Shown piece after piece: positions 36,480 through 46,082 of a stretch of 64,000 nt of DNA. Every line of letters starts with the position of its first letter. Within the stretch, counting starts at the first letter, position 1. The notes under the pieces were generated by a model. The model saw only the letters and a program-made list of their open reading frames with translations, was not told where the DNA came from and made no database searches. A program made the position numbers and the translations under genes. The DNA is from Lunatimonas lonarensis (lineage in GTDB: Bacteria > Bacteroidota > Bacteroidia > Cytophagales > Cyclobacteriaceae). The stretch is taken from the NCBI RefSeq assembly GCF_000390185.1, contig NZ_AQHR01000035.1, forward strand, positions 27,116 through 91,115. The letters are read 5' to 3'.

Positions 36480-39400
36480 ATGCTTTCCAATGAAAATAAG
36501 CCTAGAATCACTCAAAGAAACACAACTAATTTTAATCAAATGAGCAAACATCGTACAAACAAAATGTTCAAGTGGATGGTACCACTGTTGTCGTTTGGAT
36601 TATGCTATGGTTCGTCTTATGCGACCATGCTCCATCCGGCAAACCCCGGGGCGAATGCGCCGGAAAACTTAACAATGGCGGAGGAGGCCATTGCGATCAC
36701 CGTCCGAGGACGGGTTACAGCCAAATCGGACAATATGGGTCTTCCGGGCGTAACCATCGTGGAAAAGGGAACCAATAATGGAACGGTTACCGACATTGAA
36801 GGTGATTACACCATTGAGGTAGCCGGGGAGAATTCGGTCCTTGTATTCTCCTATGTCGGTTTCGAAAGCCAGGAGGTGCGGGTAGGTAATCAGTCTTCCA
36901 TTAATATCTCCTTGGCGGAAGCCATGTCTTCGATGTCTGAGGTGGTGGTAACGGCCTTGGGTATCGAAAGGGAAAAGAGATCCCTAGGGTATGCCGTAGG
37001 CGAGGTAAAGGGAGATGATATCCGAAACGTGACCCAGGAAAACGCCATCAATGCCCTTGCAGGTCGTGTGGCGGGTGTCACGATCAATCAGACCAGTGGC
37101 GTGGGTTCTTCCACCTCCATTGTGATTCGAGGAGCAACCTCACTTACTAGTGATAACCAGCCCCTATTTGTTATTGATGGGGTGCCCGTGGCGAACAGCT
37201 TGGGTAATATGAGATCCATGGGTGGACGGAACGAGGTCGATTATGGCAACCAGATTTCCGACTTGAACCCGGATGACATTGAAAGTATTTCCGTTTTGAA
37301 AGGCCCCAGCGCTGCGGCTTTGTACGGAACCCGTGCCGGTAATGGTGTGGTGTTGATCACGACTAAAAAAGGCAAGAAGGGTGAGCGGATGACGGTCAAT
37401 TTCTCCTCTTCCAATGTATTTGAGACACCGGTTCGGTTTTTGGATTTCCACTATAAGTTCTCAAACGGCAACCGAGTGGGTCTGTTGGATGAGCGATCTG
37501 AATACTGGACGGGGATTCCATTGGATCAGGGAATTATGGCAGTACAGTGGAACAGCCCGGTAGATGCCAATGGTAATCGGGTGCCCATGGAAATGCGCTC
37601 ATATCCCAATAACATGAGAAACTTCTTGGAGACCGGTGTTACCTCTACCAACTCCCTTGCCATTACAGGTTCTACAGACCGTACCACGTATAAGTTGGGC
37701 TACACCAATATGTCCCACAATGGTATGATCCCCAATTCGGATCTTTTCAGACACAACCTGAATTTTTCGGTCGGGTTTGAACTTTCCGAAAAGCTGAAGA
37801 TCTCAACAGATGTCAACCTGTCCAAATCGCTATCAAATGACCGACCGTCTACAGGTAATAGGGGAGCAAATGCCGCGGAGTCGGTTTACAACTGGTCTCA
37901 CGTGGATATCAACGACCTGAGGGATTACTGGCGTCCAGGCCAGGAGGAATTCCAACAGAATGCTCCTTCCGATAATATGGATAACCCTTATTTTATCGCT
38001 TATGGAATCAACAACGGATTTGTAAGGGATAGGGTGCTGGGAAGTATGAAGCTTGACTACAAATGGAGCAAGGACCTGAACTCCCACCTGCGATTGAGCT
38101 ACGATACCTATGCAGAAAACAGGGAAACCAAAATCCCTTACTCCTATACACGGGAGCGTAGAGGTGCCTACCACCTACAGGACATTGCCCAGGCGGAGTC
38201 AAACATAGAATTCCTGACGACTTATAACAAGACGGTTTCAGACTTTAACATCTCCGTATCGGGTGGTGCCAACGCCATGAACCAAAACTTCCGGGACAAC
38301 TACATGGGAAGCCGTGGTGGCGTGGGCTTGGTGGTTCCCGGTTTGTACCGAATCAGCAACATCCCACAAAATGGTATTGCGTACACCAACTTTTCTTCCC
38401 GAAGGGCCATCTACAGTGTGTTTGGGTTGGCTTCTGTTGGATTTAAAGACCAATTGTACCTGGATGTGACAGCCAGAAATGACTGGTCTAGTACTCTTCC
38501 TGCCAATAACCGATCTTACTTCTATCCTTCCGCCTCCCTAAGCTGGATGGCCAACTATACCTTTAACCTGCCTCAGCAGGTATCCATGTTGAAGTTTAGG
38601 GCGGGTATTGCCCAGGTGGGTAACGACACCAACCCGTATGCACTTACCCCTGTATTGGGAACTGGCAACTGGGGGGATTTGATTTTCAATACCTATCCAG
38701 GTAACCTGTTGAACCCCAATTTGAAGCCTGAGATCAATACGTCCCAAGAGTACGGACTGGATTTGAATTTGTTCAACGATCGCTTGCGGTTTGAAGGAAC
38801 CTATTTCTATCAGGAAAACAGAAACCAGATCCTAAACGTGCAGGGACCCTCTTCGTCAGGTTTTCCTTCCCGTCAGATCAATGCAGGTATGATTTCCAGC
38901 CGGGGCTGGGAGATCATGTTGGGTGGTACACCTATTCAGCGATCTAATGGCCTTTCCCTGGATGTGAATGTTAACTTCACCCGCATGAGAACCCGCTTGG
39001 AAAGCCTTACTGACGGCATGGATTTCATCACGCTTTGGGATGACAACAATGGCGGTGCACAGACCTTCGTAGGCGAGGATATTGGTAACCTGTATAGCCG
39101 AGGGTTCCGATTTGTAGAGGATCCCAACTCTCCCTATTACAGATGGCCGATTTTGACCAACAATACAGGTTCTTGGCAGCCAGATAACCGTAGAGAGGCC
39201 AGGGTGAAAGTGGGTAACTTCAATCCAGACTTCATCATGGGTATGCAGACTGGATTGCGTTACAAAAAGTGGAATATGCAGGCCAGTTTTGATTGGAGAA
39301 TGGGTGGTCAGTATCAGTCATTTACCTATCGATATGGAGGATCCAATTGGAAGTCACAACTTCAAATCGACAACCTGATTCCAGGTGGGCTTTATTCTAC

Positions 39401-39935
39401 AGACGAATTGATCGCTCTTTTGAAGTCTGATCCGGATAGATACATTATTCCCCAAAATGGTAATTTCCCCCGGGTAGGTGGTTATACCCAGGAAATGGGC
39501 GGTCTTCCTACGCCATTGGGTAATGAAACCAATTTCGACGGAGCGTTTATCCCAGGTGTGATTGAAGTTTCGCCGGGTGTATACAGAGAACATCTAGGTG
39601 GAGAGGGAACCTTTATCCGTCCTGTTTCCAATATGTTTGCCTGGTCTTATAACCAACAGGTGACCTTTGATGCCTCCTTTATCAAGTTGCGTGAGCTTTC
39701 CATTGGCTACGATTTGCCTACACCAAGGGGAATCCGTAATGCAAACCTGTCCGTATTTACCCGAAACGTGATTCTTTGGACGGCAGCCAACAACGGTATC
39801 GATCCAGAGCGTGCCTTCCAAATCATCGGTGGACGTCAGGGAGACAGTGCAAACGTATTCCGTCAGGGTATTGAATTGCAGAACGTAATGCCGTGGACCA
39901 TGCCGTTTGGCTTTAGGTTAAACATGACGTTCTAA
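36480..39935 (+). CDS. SusC/RagA-family TonB-linked outer-membrane transporter
   Basis: The 1151-residue product has a signal region (FKWMVPLLSFGLCYGSSYA) and a carboxypeptidase-regulatory-like domain (about 75-155, VRGRVTAKSDNMGLPGVTIV ... ISLAEA). A TonB-box-like SEVVVTALGI, a plug domain (about 165-275, LAGRVAGVTI ... SVLKGPSAAALYGTRAGNGVVLIT) and a 22-strand barrel follow. It imports oligomers bound by the partner SusD across the outer membrane. The ATG at 36480 gives a long pre-signal tail; the ATG at 36540 gives a more normal one and may be the true start. It is followed after 37 bases by susD, and the pair defines the utilisation locus. Confidence 0.95.
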   Translation: MLSNENKPRITQRNTTNFNQMSKHRTNKMFKWMVPLLSFGLCYGSSYATMLHPANPGANAPENLTMAEEAIAITVRGRVTAKSDNMGLPGVTIVEKGTNNGTVTDIEGDYTIEVAGENSVLVFSYVGFESQEVRVGNQSSINISLAEAMSSMSEVVVTALGIEREKRSLGYAVGEVKGDDIRNVTQENAINALAGRVAGVTINQTSGVGSSTSIVIRGATSLTSDNQPLFVIDGVPVANSLGNMRSMGGRNEVDYGNQISDLNPDDIESISVLKGPSAAALYGTRAGNGVVLITTKKGKKGERMTVNFSSSNVFETPVRFLDFHYKFSNGNRVGLLDERSEYWTGIPLDQGIMAVQWNSPVDANGNRVPMEMRSYPNNMRNFLETGVTSTNSLAITGSTDRTTYKLGYTNMSHNGMIPNSDLFRHNLNFSVGFELSEKLKISTDVNLSKSLSNDRPSTGNRGANAAESVYNWSHVDINDLRDYWRPGQEEFQQNAPSDNMDNPYFIAYGINNGFVRDRVLGSMKLDYKWSKDLNSHLRLSYDTYAENRETKIPYSYTRERRGAYHLQDIAQAESNIEFLTTYNKTVSDFNISVSGGANAMNQNFRDNYMGSRGGVGLVVPGLYRISNIPQNGIAYTNFSSRRAIYSVFGLASVGFKDQLYLDVTARNDWSSTLPANNRSYFYPSASLSWMANYTFNLPQQVSMLKFRAGIAQVGNDTNPYALTPVLGTGNWGDLIFNTYPGNLLNPNLKPEINTSQEYGLDLNLFNDRLRFEGTYFYQENRNQILNVQGPSSSGFPSRQINAGMISSRGWEIMLGGTPIQRSNGLSLDVNVNFTRMRTRLESLTDGMDFITLWDDNNGGAQTFVGEDIGNLYSRGFRFVEDPNSPYYRWPILTNNTGSWQPDNRREARVKVGNFNPDFIMGMQTGLRYKKWNMQASFDWRMGGQYQSFTYRYGGSNWKSQLQIDNLIPGGLYSTDELIALLKSDPDRYIIPQNGNFPRVGGYTQEMGGLPTPLGNETNFDGAFIPGVIEVSPGVYREHLGGEGTFIRPVSNMFAWSYNQQVTFDASFIKLRELSIGYDLPTPRGIRNANLSVFTRNVILWTAANNGIDPERAFQIIGGRQGDSANVFRQGIELQNVMPWTMPFGFRLNMTF

Positions 39936-39972
39936 TTGACCTTGGTTAACGAAACTTTAAATTTGAAAAGAG

Positions 39973-41661
39973 ATGAAAATAGTTAGTTCATTTTATAAGT
40001 TCATGATCGCGGTAGGGCTTTTGGCAGCCGTGTCCTGCGATAGCTTGGACGAGATAAACGATAATCCCAATGGGATTTCGCCATCCTCTGCCAACCCAAA
40101 CTTGCTTCTGCCGGCGGTAATGAGGCAGACTGCTCTGAATATCAACAGTCTAGGATACGGAATCCTTGCGGGTACAGTTCAACATACCCAGCACGACGGT
40201 TGGTTTACCGGCCACAACCAGTACGAGTGGGGCTTGCAGGACTGGAACGGTTGGTACGATATCCTTCGCAATAATCGTTTCCTTATGGAAAGGGCCGAAG
40301 CGACTGGTCTGGATTTTCACAAGGGTATCGCTTTGACGATGAAGTCTTTCGCTTTCGGTACTATCACTGACTTGTGGGGAGATGCTCCCTATACGATGGC
40401 TCTTCGCGGCGACCAGCCGGGAGTTGAAAATGAGTTTCCGGCGTATGACAGCCAAGAGATCATCTACGATGGGATCATCAATGACCTAAAAGCTGCCGCC
40501 CAGATTTTCTCCTCCGGTAGAAACACCGGTATCATTCCGCAGTATGACCTGTATTTTGGTGGAAATGCGCAACGTTGGCATAAGTTTGCCAACTCGCTGC
40601 TGCTTAGATATTACATGAGGTTGCAGGCGAAGAAGCCCGATTTTGCGCGGGCAGGTATAGAAGAAGTGTTCCGTACCGGCGTGTTCCTTACAGCGGCTGA
40701 CGAGGACGTGACCATGAACTTCATAGGTGCATCGCAGGCGGACTCATGGCCAAGTGCCACCGACTTTGATGCAGGGTCTGGATTCCGGCGGATTAAGCCA
40801 ACCACTACTTTGATCAACCGTATGTTGGAGATCGAGGATCCCCGAGTTCCGATTTGGTTTAGGCCTGTACACTGTAGATGGGTTGAGGATCCAACGCTCA
40901 CCACCGCCATCGACCCCTTTATCCGCGAAAACGGCGTAATCCTAAACGGTCGGGTTTCCTTTAGTGATGCGGATTATGTACAGCGAATCGCAGCTGGAAA
41001 TGTCTACACAAGGCATTACAACCCAGCGCTGTTGGGACGGCAGCTTGACACAGGTCGATATGTGGGTATTCCTCCCGCTTTGGAGAACCCCAGCGCGCAT
41101 AACCTGAACCCTACGGAGGGCCAGCAGCTGGAAAACCAGCACGTATCGCAGCTTTCTGACCGCTATCGTGGCCGAAGTGGAGGAATACTGCGGGCCAGAA
41201 TTATATCTGCGGCTGAGGTACACTTTATCCTAGCAGAAGCTGCGCAGCGAGGATGGAATGTAGGAAATGCGCAAACCCATTACAACAATGCCGTTCGGCT
41301 TTCCCTAGAGACTTGGGGAGTAGGAAGCTCCTACAGCGAGTACATAGCTAGACCTGGAGTAGCTTATAACGGAAGTTTGGCGCAAATCATTGAGCAGAAA
41401 TGGATCGCCTCTTGGACTACTGCTTCCGAGTCTTGGTTTGATTTCCGTAGAACCGGTCTCCCTGCATTGGTACCCGGTGAAGCAGCTGCTGAGCCTGTGT
41501 TGCCTGTGCGCTTTACCTATGGCAATAACGAGATAAACTTTAACGCCAACAATGTGAATGCGGCTATTGGCCGCTTGGAAGTGACCTTTGCCGCAGGTAG
41601 GGGTGCCAATAACCAGTGGTCCAAGCCTTGGCTGATTCAAGGAACAGGCAAGCCTTGGTAG
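39973..41661 (+). CDS. SusD/RagB-family surface lipoprotein
   Basis: A 562-residue glycan-binding lipoprotein (signal ending AAVSCDSLDE, Cys near 23). Early residues DEINDNPNGISPSSANPNLLLPA and the EWGLQDWNGWYDILRNNR segment place it in the SusD-like 2 group. C-terminal RARIISAAEVHFILAEAA matches the TPR-containing core. It lids the SusC transporter at the cell surface. Directly downstream of susC and closed by a strong terminator, it forms a two-gene unit. Confidence 0.94.
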   Translation: MKIVSSFYKFMIAVGLLAAVSCDSLDEINDNPNGISPSSANPNLLLPAVMRQTALNINSLGYGILAGTVQHTQHDGWFTGHNQYEWGLQDWNGWYDILRNNRFLMERAEATGLDFHKGIALTMKSFAFGTITDLWGDAPYTMALRGDQPGVENEFPAYDSQEIIYDGIINDLKAAAQIFSSGRNTGIIPQYDLYFGGNAQRWHKFANSLLLRYYMRLQAKKPDFARAGIEEVFRTGVFLTAADEDVTMNFIGASQADSWPSATDFDAGSGFRRIKPTTTLINRMLEIEDPRVPIWFRPVHCRWVEDPTLTTAIDPFIRENGVILNGRVSFSDADYVQRIAAGNVYTRHYNPALLGRQLDTGRYVGIPPALENPSAHNLNPTEGQQLENQHVSQLSDRYRGRSGGILRARIISAAEVHFILAEAAQRGWNVGNAQTHYNNAVRLSLETWGVGSSYSEYIARPGVAYNGSLAQIIEQKWIASWTTASESWFDFRRTGLPALVPGEAAAEPVLPVRFTYGNNEINFNANNVNAAIGRLEVTFAAGRGANNQWSKPWLIQGTGKPW

Positions 41662-42000
41662 TATTTTTGTAATCCATCTGAATTTTTTGCGCCCTGACTT
41701 TCACGATAGATCAGGGCGCTTCTTTTTTCAGGCATTGCCATTCTTTCCTTTTTTAGTTTGATCACACGATTTTGAGCGGTGGGAATAGTCGTTAGTGGTT
41801 CCTTTGGCGTATCACTTCAAAGGACTTTTCCTACTGGAGTGGTTCACTCACTACCCTGTAAAACAAAAGCATTTATGAAATACCCATGAAACGTATCTTT
41901 TTGGAGAAGGATACTTTTAATGGGCATTCCCCCGAGGGATTGGGGCAGGCTATTCCGATAAACCGGAACGAGTTACGATCGCAATAAAAATTGAAAACAT
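41662..42000. other. 339-base intergenic region between susD and the second phosphatase
   Basis: It contains the susD terminator at 41689-41727 and otherwise no recognisable gene or RNA. The last ~120 bases presumably hold the promoter of the phosphatase gene at 42001; no clear TAnnTTTG box was seen. Confidence 0.5.
41689..41727 (+). terminator. Rho-independent terminator after susD
   Basis: GCGCCCTGA (41689-41697) pairs perfectly with TCAGGGCGC (41711-41719) around a 13-base loop, followed by a T-rich run. Confidence 0.88.
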
Positions 42001-43362
42001 ATGAATTCCATTGTCTTGATACTTTCAAAACGGTTTAGGCGGTTTTGTTCTGTTGCCGTTGGCTGTTTGATTGGAGCCGTAGCCGTCTATGGTCAGCATA
42101 CAACAGATTTCGATCCTATTAGTCCTCAGTTGGCGGGGTATCTGCCTTCCATAATGCCGGATAGGGTAATCCTGAATCTATCCGAGTCACCACTTGAATC
42201 GCTAAACGTGAACTGGAGAACCTCGGTAGGCCAGCCGGTAGGTGTTTTGGAATGGGCAGAGGCTACCCATTCATCTTCCTTTTTGCAACAGGTGGTGGCC
42301 GTGAAGGCCGATAGTGAATTGCTAATCGTCGAGCACGAGTCGAATCCTACCATAGAAGCGTATTACCATGCAGCCGAAATGACTGGTCTGATGGCCGGCA
42401 AGACCTACGTATACCGTGTAGGACATGGGGATTTTTGGAGTGAATGGTTTCAGGTCAGGGTTCCGGATGTGGCATCGGAGGGCATCTCTTTTTTGTATCT
42501 GGGCGACGCCCAAAACGGGATACGCGACCATTGGTCCAGGCTGATCCGTCAGGCATACAAGCATTTTCCCAATGCCGCCTTTTCCCTTCATGCCGGCGAC
42601 CTTATAAATAGGCATAACAATGATTTCGAATGGGGCGAGTGGTTCTACGCAGGCGGGTTTATCCATGCCACGCTGCCCAGCATCATGACGCCGGGCAACC
42701 ACGAATATGGAAAGGACGAGACCCTTGCTCCCCAATGGAGGCCCCAGTTTAACCTGCCGCTCAATGGGCCAAAGGGATTGGAGGAAACCTGTTACCAAGT
42801 GAACTATCCGGAACTGAAGCTGATCTCACTGAATGCCGAGGAGATAGAGGAGTCCCCCTACCTGAAACAGCAGCAGGTGCTATGGTTGGATTCCATTTTG
42901 CTCAATGATCCCAGAAAATGGACGGTAGTCACCATCCATCACCCCTTTTACTCCACGAAAGCCAATCGGGACAACGAGGATTTGCGGAAGCACTTTAAGC
43001 CTATTGTGGATAAATATAAGGTGGACATGGTATTGCAAGGACATGATCACGCCTATGGTAGAGGCATGATCGGACCCAGCCAACAGGGTGGTATTGATGA
43101 AGTAAGATCCGAGGAGGAAGGGACTGTTTATGTAGTATCTATGGCGGGAATCAAGATGTATGATGCGGAGGATTATCCCTGGATGGAACGTAAGGCTTCC
43201 AAAACCCAAACCTATCAGGTTATTCATATTGTGGGCGACAAGCTCGAATACGAGGCTTATACCATTCATGGGGAGCTCTACGATGCCTTTGATCTGCACA
43301 AAGCGGCAGATGGGCGAAATAAGTTGGTAAACCGAATTCCGACAACACCGGAGTATGAATAG
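42001..43362 (+). CDS. Purple acid phosphatase-like metallophosphoesterase, exported
   Basis: The 453-residue protein has a signal peptide (FCSVAVGCLIGAVAVYG), an N-terminal fibronectin-like domain of purple acid phosphatases (VILNLSESPLESLNVNWRT), and a metallophosphatase domain. Metal motifs are GDAQN, HAGDLINRH, PGNHEYG, VTIHHPFYST and QGHDHAYGRG. It probably releases phosphate from extracellular phosphoesters. It stands alone between the susD terminator and a bidirectional terminator, close enough to SusCD to belong to the same locus. Confidence 0.9.
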   Translation: MNSIVLILSKRFRRFCSVAVGCLIGAVAVYGQHTTDFDPISPQLAGYLPSIMPDRVILNLSESPLESLNVNWRTSVGQPVGVLEWAEATHSSSFLQQVVAVKADSELLIVEHESNPTIEAYYHAAEMTGLMAGKTYVYRVGHGDFWSEWFQVRVPDVASEGISFLYLGDAQNGIRDHWSRLIRQAYKHFPNAAFSLHAGDLINRHNNDFEWGEWFYAGGFIHATLPSIMTPGNHEYGKDETLAPQWRPQFNLPLNGPKGLEETCYQVNYPELKLISLNAEEIEESPYLKQQQVLWLDSILLNDPRKWTVVTIHHPFYSTKANRDNEDLRKHFKPIVDKYKVDMVLQGHDHAYGRGMIGPSQQGGIDEVRSEEEGTVYVVSMAGIKMYDAEDYPWMERKASKTQTYQVIHIVGDKLEYEAYTIHGELYDAFDLHKAADGRNKLVNRIPTTPEYE

Positions 43363-43398
43363 AAAAAGGGAGCCAGCTGTGAGTTGGCTCCCTTTTTT
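43363..43398. terminator. Bidirectional terminator
   Basis: AAAAAGGGAGCCA (43363-43375) pairs with TGGCTCCCTTTTT starting at 43385. It lies between the convergent phosphatase and membrane-protein genes, with T runs on both strands. Confidence 0.9.
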
Positions 43399-43416
43399 GA
43401 TCCTTCTGAAAGAGGG

Positions 43417-44715
43417 TTAGTTGAGTTCAAACCTTCGGTTCATCCCGGGCATTTCCCCGTGGGTATTGATGGCGACCAACGCTAACAGGGCGATAAAGAG
43501 AATGACCCCGATCAGCATGTATCCGTACTTGGCCGATGCAAAGGGCCTGTCCACAAAGGTGACCGTCAGCCGCGGGGTGGCCCAAAGGATCACTGCGAAA
43601 TTTGCTATATACAAGAATTGCTCGACTCGGTAGAAGCTCAGGAAGGAGCCGGTGATCAGGATGGTATAGAGGATGTAGAGTCCAAAATACCCGATGAAAA
43701 CCTCTTTGATGAGGGAGGAGGGAACAGGGAGATCGAGCCGATCGGTATAGGTGGCAAACTTACGAATCCAAACGACGACAGGCAGGATAAGTGCTATGAA
43801 GGCAACCCACTGTACAATGCGGATGATTCCGGCTGTGTCTCCTTCGACCAAGCGCTGTATAGTAGGCTGTAGATCTTTGGCGATAAAGGACTGCTGCCAC
43901 ACAAAAAAGGGAATCACCAACACCAATCCCACCAAGGGGATCATTAAATTCGAGTTTTTCAATACAGTCTTTTTGTCTTCTGCCCAGGTTGCCGTGAAGG
44001 TAGCGTAGGCCATGCCCGCTCCGCCAAAAAAGCCCAGTGAGTACTCCATGACGTTCCACATGTTAAAAGGAACCTGCGCCACATTGCCGAGTACCTGCAG
44101 AAAATTGCCAAAGGCAAAGCCAAATCCACCGCCAAGACCGGAAAAAATGGCCACCCGTAGCGCATTTTTCTGTCCTGTTCGCACCAGGTAGTACATCAAG
44201 GCCAGGCCTATTCCGGCACATACTCCCCAGGCTTCGGATCGCGGTGGGGTCATTTTGATGCCCAGCTGCTCGATGATAAAGTAATAAAAAATCACGCCGC
44301 CTACGGTCAGCTCGGTAACGACCCGGTGCCATTTGACTTTGTTTTCCGATGTGTCGGCCAAGACCAATCCAAAAAGCCCCCCGCCTATAAAGCCATACAA
44401 TCCTCCGATGACCAATAACATTAGGAGGCCATAGTAAACGTTGATGAATTCGATTCCCCGGCCATACCCGACCACGGCACCATAACTCATCATGCCACCA
44501 AGTCCCCATCCCACAGCACCGGCAAAGGCCGCTTTAATTGCTTTCGGATACCAGTCTTTCCTTCCGGAAAGCAACAGGATGGATAAACTGCCTATGCCTC
44601 CTGCCCAAGCTGCGCCCTGCTCGTGGCCGAACTGGCCCCGTATGGCCCATGCGGTCGCCAATGCCATACCGGCAATCAAAACTGCCAGCCAAGTATCCTT
44701 ATTCAACTGCTTCAT
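43417..44715 (-). CDS. Polytopic membrane protein of unknown function
   Basis: A 432-residue protein with about 11-12 hydrophobic helices, glycine-rich between helices (GGLYGFIGGGLFGLVLAD, GLGGGFGFAFGNFLQV). It has a conserved-looking start with AWAIRGQFGHEQGAAWAGG and a charged loop PPRSEAWG in the middle. I do not recognise the family; it has no transporter signature that I can name. It is the last of four leftward genes after the ROK kinase, MFS transporter and XylR-type regulator, with about 190 bases separating it from the regulator. That gap has GATAG elements also seen upstream of the kinase gene. A transport or sensing role linked to the sugar is a guess. Confidence 0.75.
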   Translation of the reverse strand: MKQLNKDTWLAVLIAGMALATAWAIRGQFGHEQGAAWAGGIGSLSILLLSGRKDWYPKAIKAAFAGAVGWGLGGMMSYGAVVGYGRGIEFINVYYGLLMLLVIGGLYGFIGGGLFGLVLADTSENKVKWHRVVTELTVGGVIFYYFIIEQLGIKMTPPRSEAWGVCAGIGLALMYYLVRTGQKNALRVAIFSGLGGGFGFAFGNFLQVLGNVAQVPFNMWNVMEYSLGFFGGAGMAYATFTATWAEDKKTVLKNSNLMIPLVGLVLVIPFFVWQQSFIAKDLQPTIQRLVEGDTAGIIRIVQWVAFIALILPVVVWIRKFATYTDRLDLPVPSSLIKEVFIGYFGLYILYTILITGSFLSFYRVEQFLYIANFAVILWATPRLTVTFVDRPFASAKYGYMLIGVILFIALLALVAINTHGEMPGMNRRFELN

Positions 44716-44810
44716 ATGTGTTTAGATTATTTGGTGAAAATAAAGGTTTGGGAAATAGTTTCGTGTGTATTGCAAAAGTTGCAAAGTATATACTTCGGGG
44801 AGGCTTTTTA

Positions 44811-44850
44811 GACTATCCAAAAAGAAGGTATAAACGGTTCAAAAAGATAG
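44811..44850 (-). promoter_or_regulatory. Candidate operator upstream of the membrane-protein gene
   Basis: GACTATCC (44811-44818) and AAGATAG (44844-44850) face each other across a 25-base spacer about 95-135 bases upstream of the leftward start at 44715. The same words occur in the divergent region at 48356-48436, suggesting a shared regulator, most simply the XylR-type protein encoded next to it. Confidence 0.35.
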
Positions 44851-44907
44851 ATTTCAGTGAATGGGGAATCGTTGATCCTTTCGGCATGGCTCTCCGGCTA
44901 CCTTTTG

Positions 44908-46071
44908 TTACTTGCCGGCAAGGTATTGTCTGCGGTATTCTACCGGATTGCAGCCCTTTACCTGCTTAAACTGACGGGCGATATTTTTGCTGTCGTTCAG
45001 GCCTAGGTCCATGGCGATTTCAAACACAGTCTGATCCGTTTCCAACAGCTTTTGGGCAAATTTCTCAATACGCAGGTTGGAGATATATTTATAGATAGGG
45101 TATCCCGTGATCTGCAAAAAACGTTTTTCGAGGGTTCTCCTGGATAGGGGGACCTGCTTGACGACTTCGTCTACCTGAAGGTTTTTTTCTATGTTTTTAT
45201 GGATGTACTTGAGGGAGGAAGCGATGTAGTCGTCGTTGGTGGCGTAGATATCGGTAGACTGCCGTGTGATGATTTGGGTGGGCTTCACTATGATATCGTA
45301 ATGGCTGTCAAAACCATGGGTGATCATGTGATCCATCAGCTTGGCGGTGTCATACCCTCCCTTCTCCACATCCATGGCGATGCTGGATAGCGGTGGGTCG
45401 GACAGCTCGCACAGCATCACGTCGTTGTCCACGCCCAATACGGCAACTTCCTCCGGAATACGGATTTTGTTCTGTTTGCAGGCTTCTGCGATGTGAAGCC
45501 CCTGATTGTCGTCACAGGTCATCAGCGCAATGGGTTTTGGAAGGGAGAGCAGCCACTTGCTTAGCGAATTGCTTTTGTAGTACCAAAGGTCGGTAGACCT
45601 TGACTTGCGGTGTTCAAAATAATGAACTTTATACCCAAGGGAGTTGATTTTCTCTTCAAAACCTTCCGCCCTTTCCCTAGACCAAACGATGTCGTTGAAG
45701 CCGTAAAAGGCGAAGTTTTTAAAGCCCTTTTGCAAAAAATAGGAGGCCCCCATCAGCCCGGTCTCACGGTAGGCTCCGGTGATATTGGGCAGTTCTTTGA
45801 ACCGCTCCTTGAAATCCTGTGCCACGACGGGAATCTTGGATTCCAGAATAGCCTTGATATCCATGTCGTTGTATAGCTGACCGATGATCCCGTCCGCTCC
45901 CCATTCCTTCGCCCAGTTGATGATGCCTTCTATGCCGATGGTTTCCCGGTAGTATAGTGGCATGCGGCAGTAGGTCCACGGGCCGTGTTCGGAGGAGTAT
46001 TTGGATATCCCTTTGAGCAAGCTTTTGCTGTATTCCTCCGCAAAGTCCAACAAAAGAATGATCTTGTACAT
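44908..46071 (-). CDS. XylR-type regulator (LacI-like sensor plus AraC HTH)
   Basis: The 387-residue product has an N-terminal periplasmic-binding-like sensor (about 1-270, with WGADGIIGQLYN, VAVLGVDNDVMLCELSDPPLSSIAMD) and a C-terminal AraC double helix-turn-helix (about 285-385, LQVDEVVKQVPLSRRTLEKRF ... IAMDLGLNDSKNIARQFKQ). This is the domain order of E. coli XylR, an activator that binds sugar. It lies in the leftward group behind the MFS and ROK genes (gap 11 bases to MFS) and is the best candidate to control both the leftward and rightward halves of the locus. Confidence 0.9.
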   Translation of the reverse strand: MYKIILLLDFAEEYSKSLLKGISKYSSEHGPWTYCRMPLYYRETIGIEGIINWAKEWGADGIIGQLYNDMDIKAILESKIPVVAQDFKERFKELPNITGAYRETGLMGASYFLQKGFKNFAFYGFNDIVWSRERAEGFEEKINSLGYKVHYFEHRKSRSTDLWYYKSNSLSKWLLSLPKPIALMTCDDNQGLHIAEACKQNKIRIPEEVAVLGVDNDVMLCELSDPPLSSIAMDVEKGGYDTAKLMDHMITHGFDSHYDIIVKPTQIITRQSTDIYATNDDYIASSLKYIHKNIEKNLQVDEVVKQVPLSRRTLEKRFLQITGYPIYKYISNLRIEKFAQKLLETDQTVFEIAMDLGLNDSKNIARQFKQVKGCNPVEYRRQYLAGK

Positions 46072-46082
46072 GCCTTCAGGGA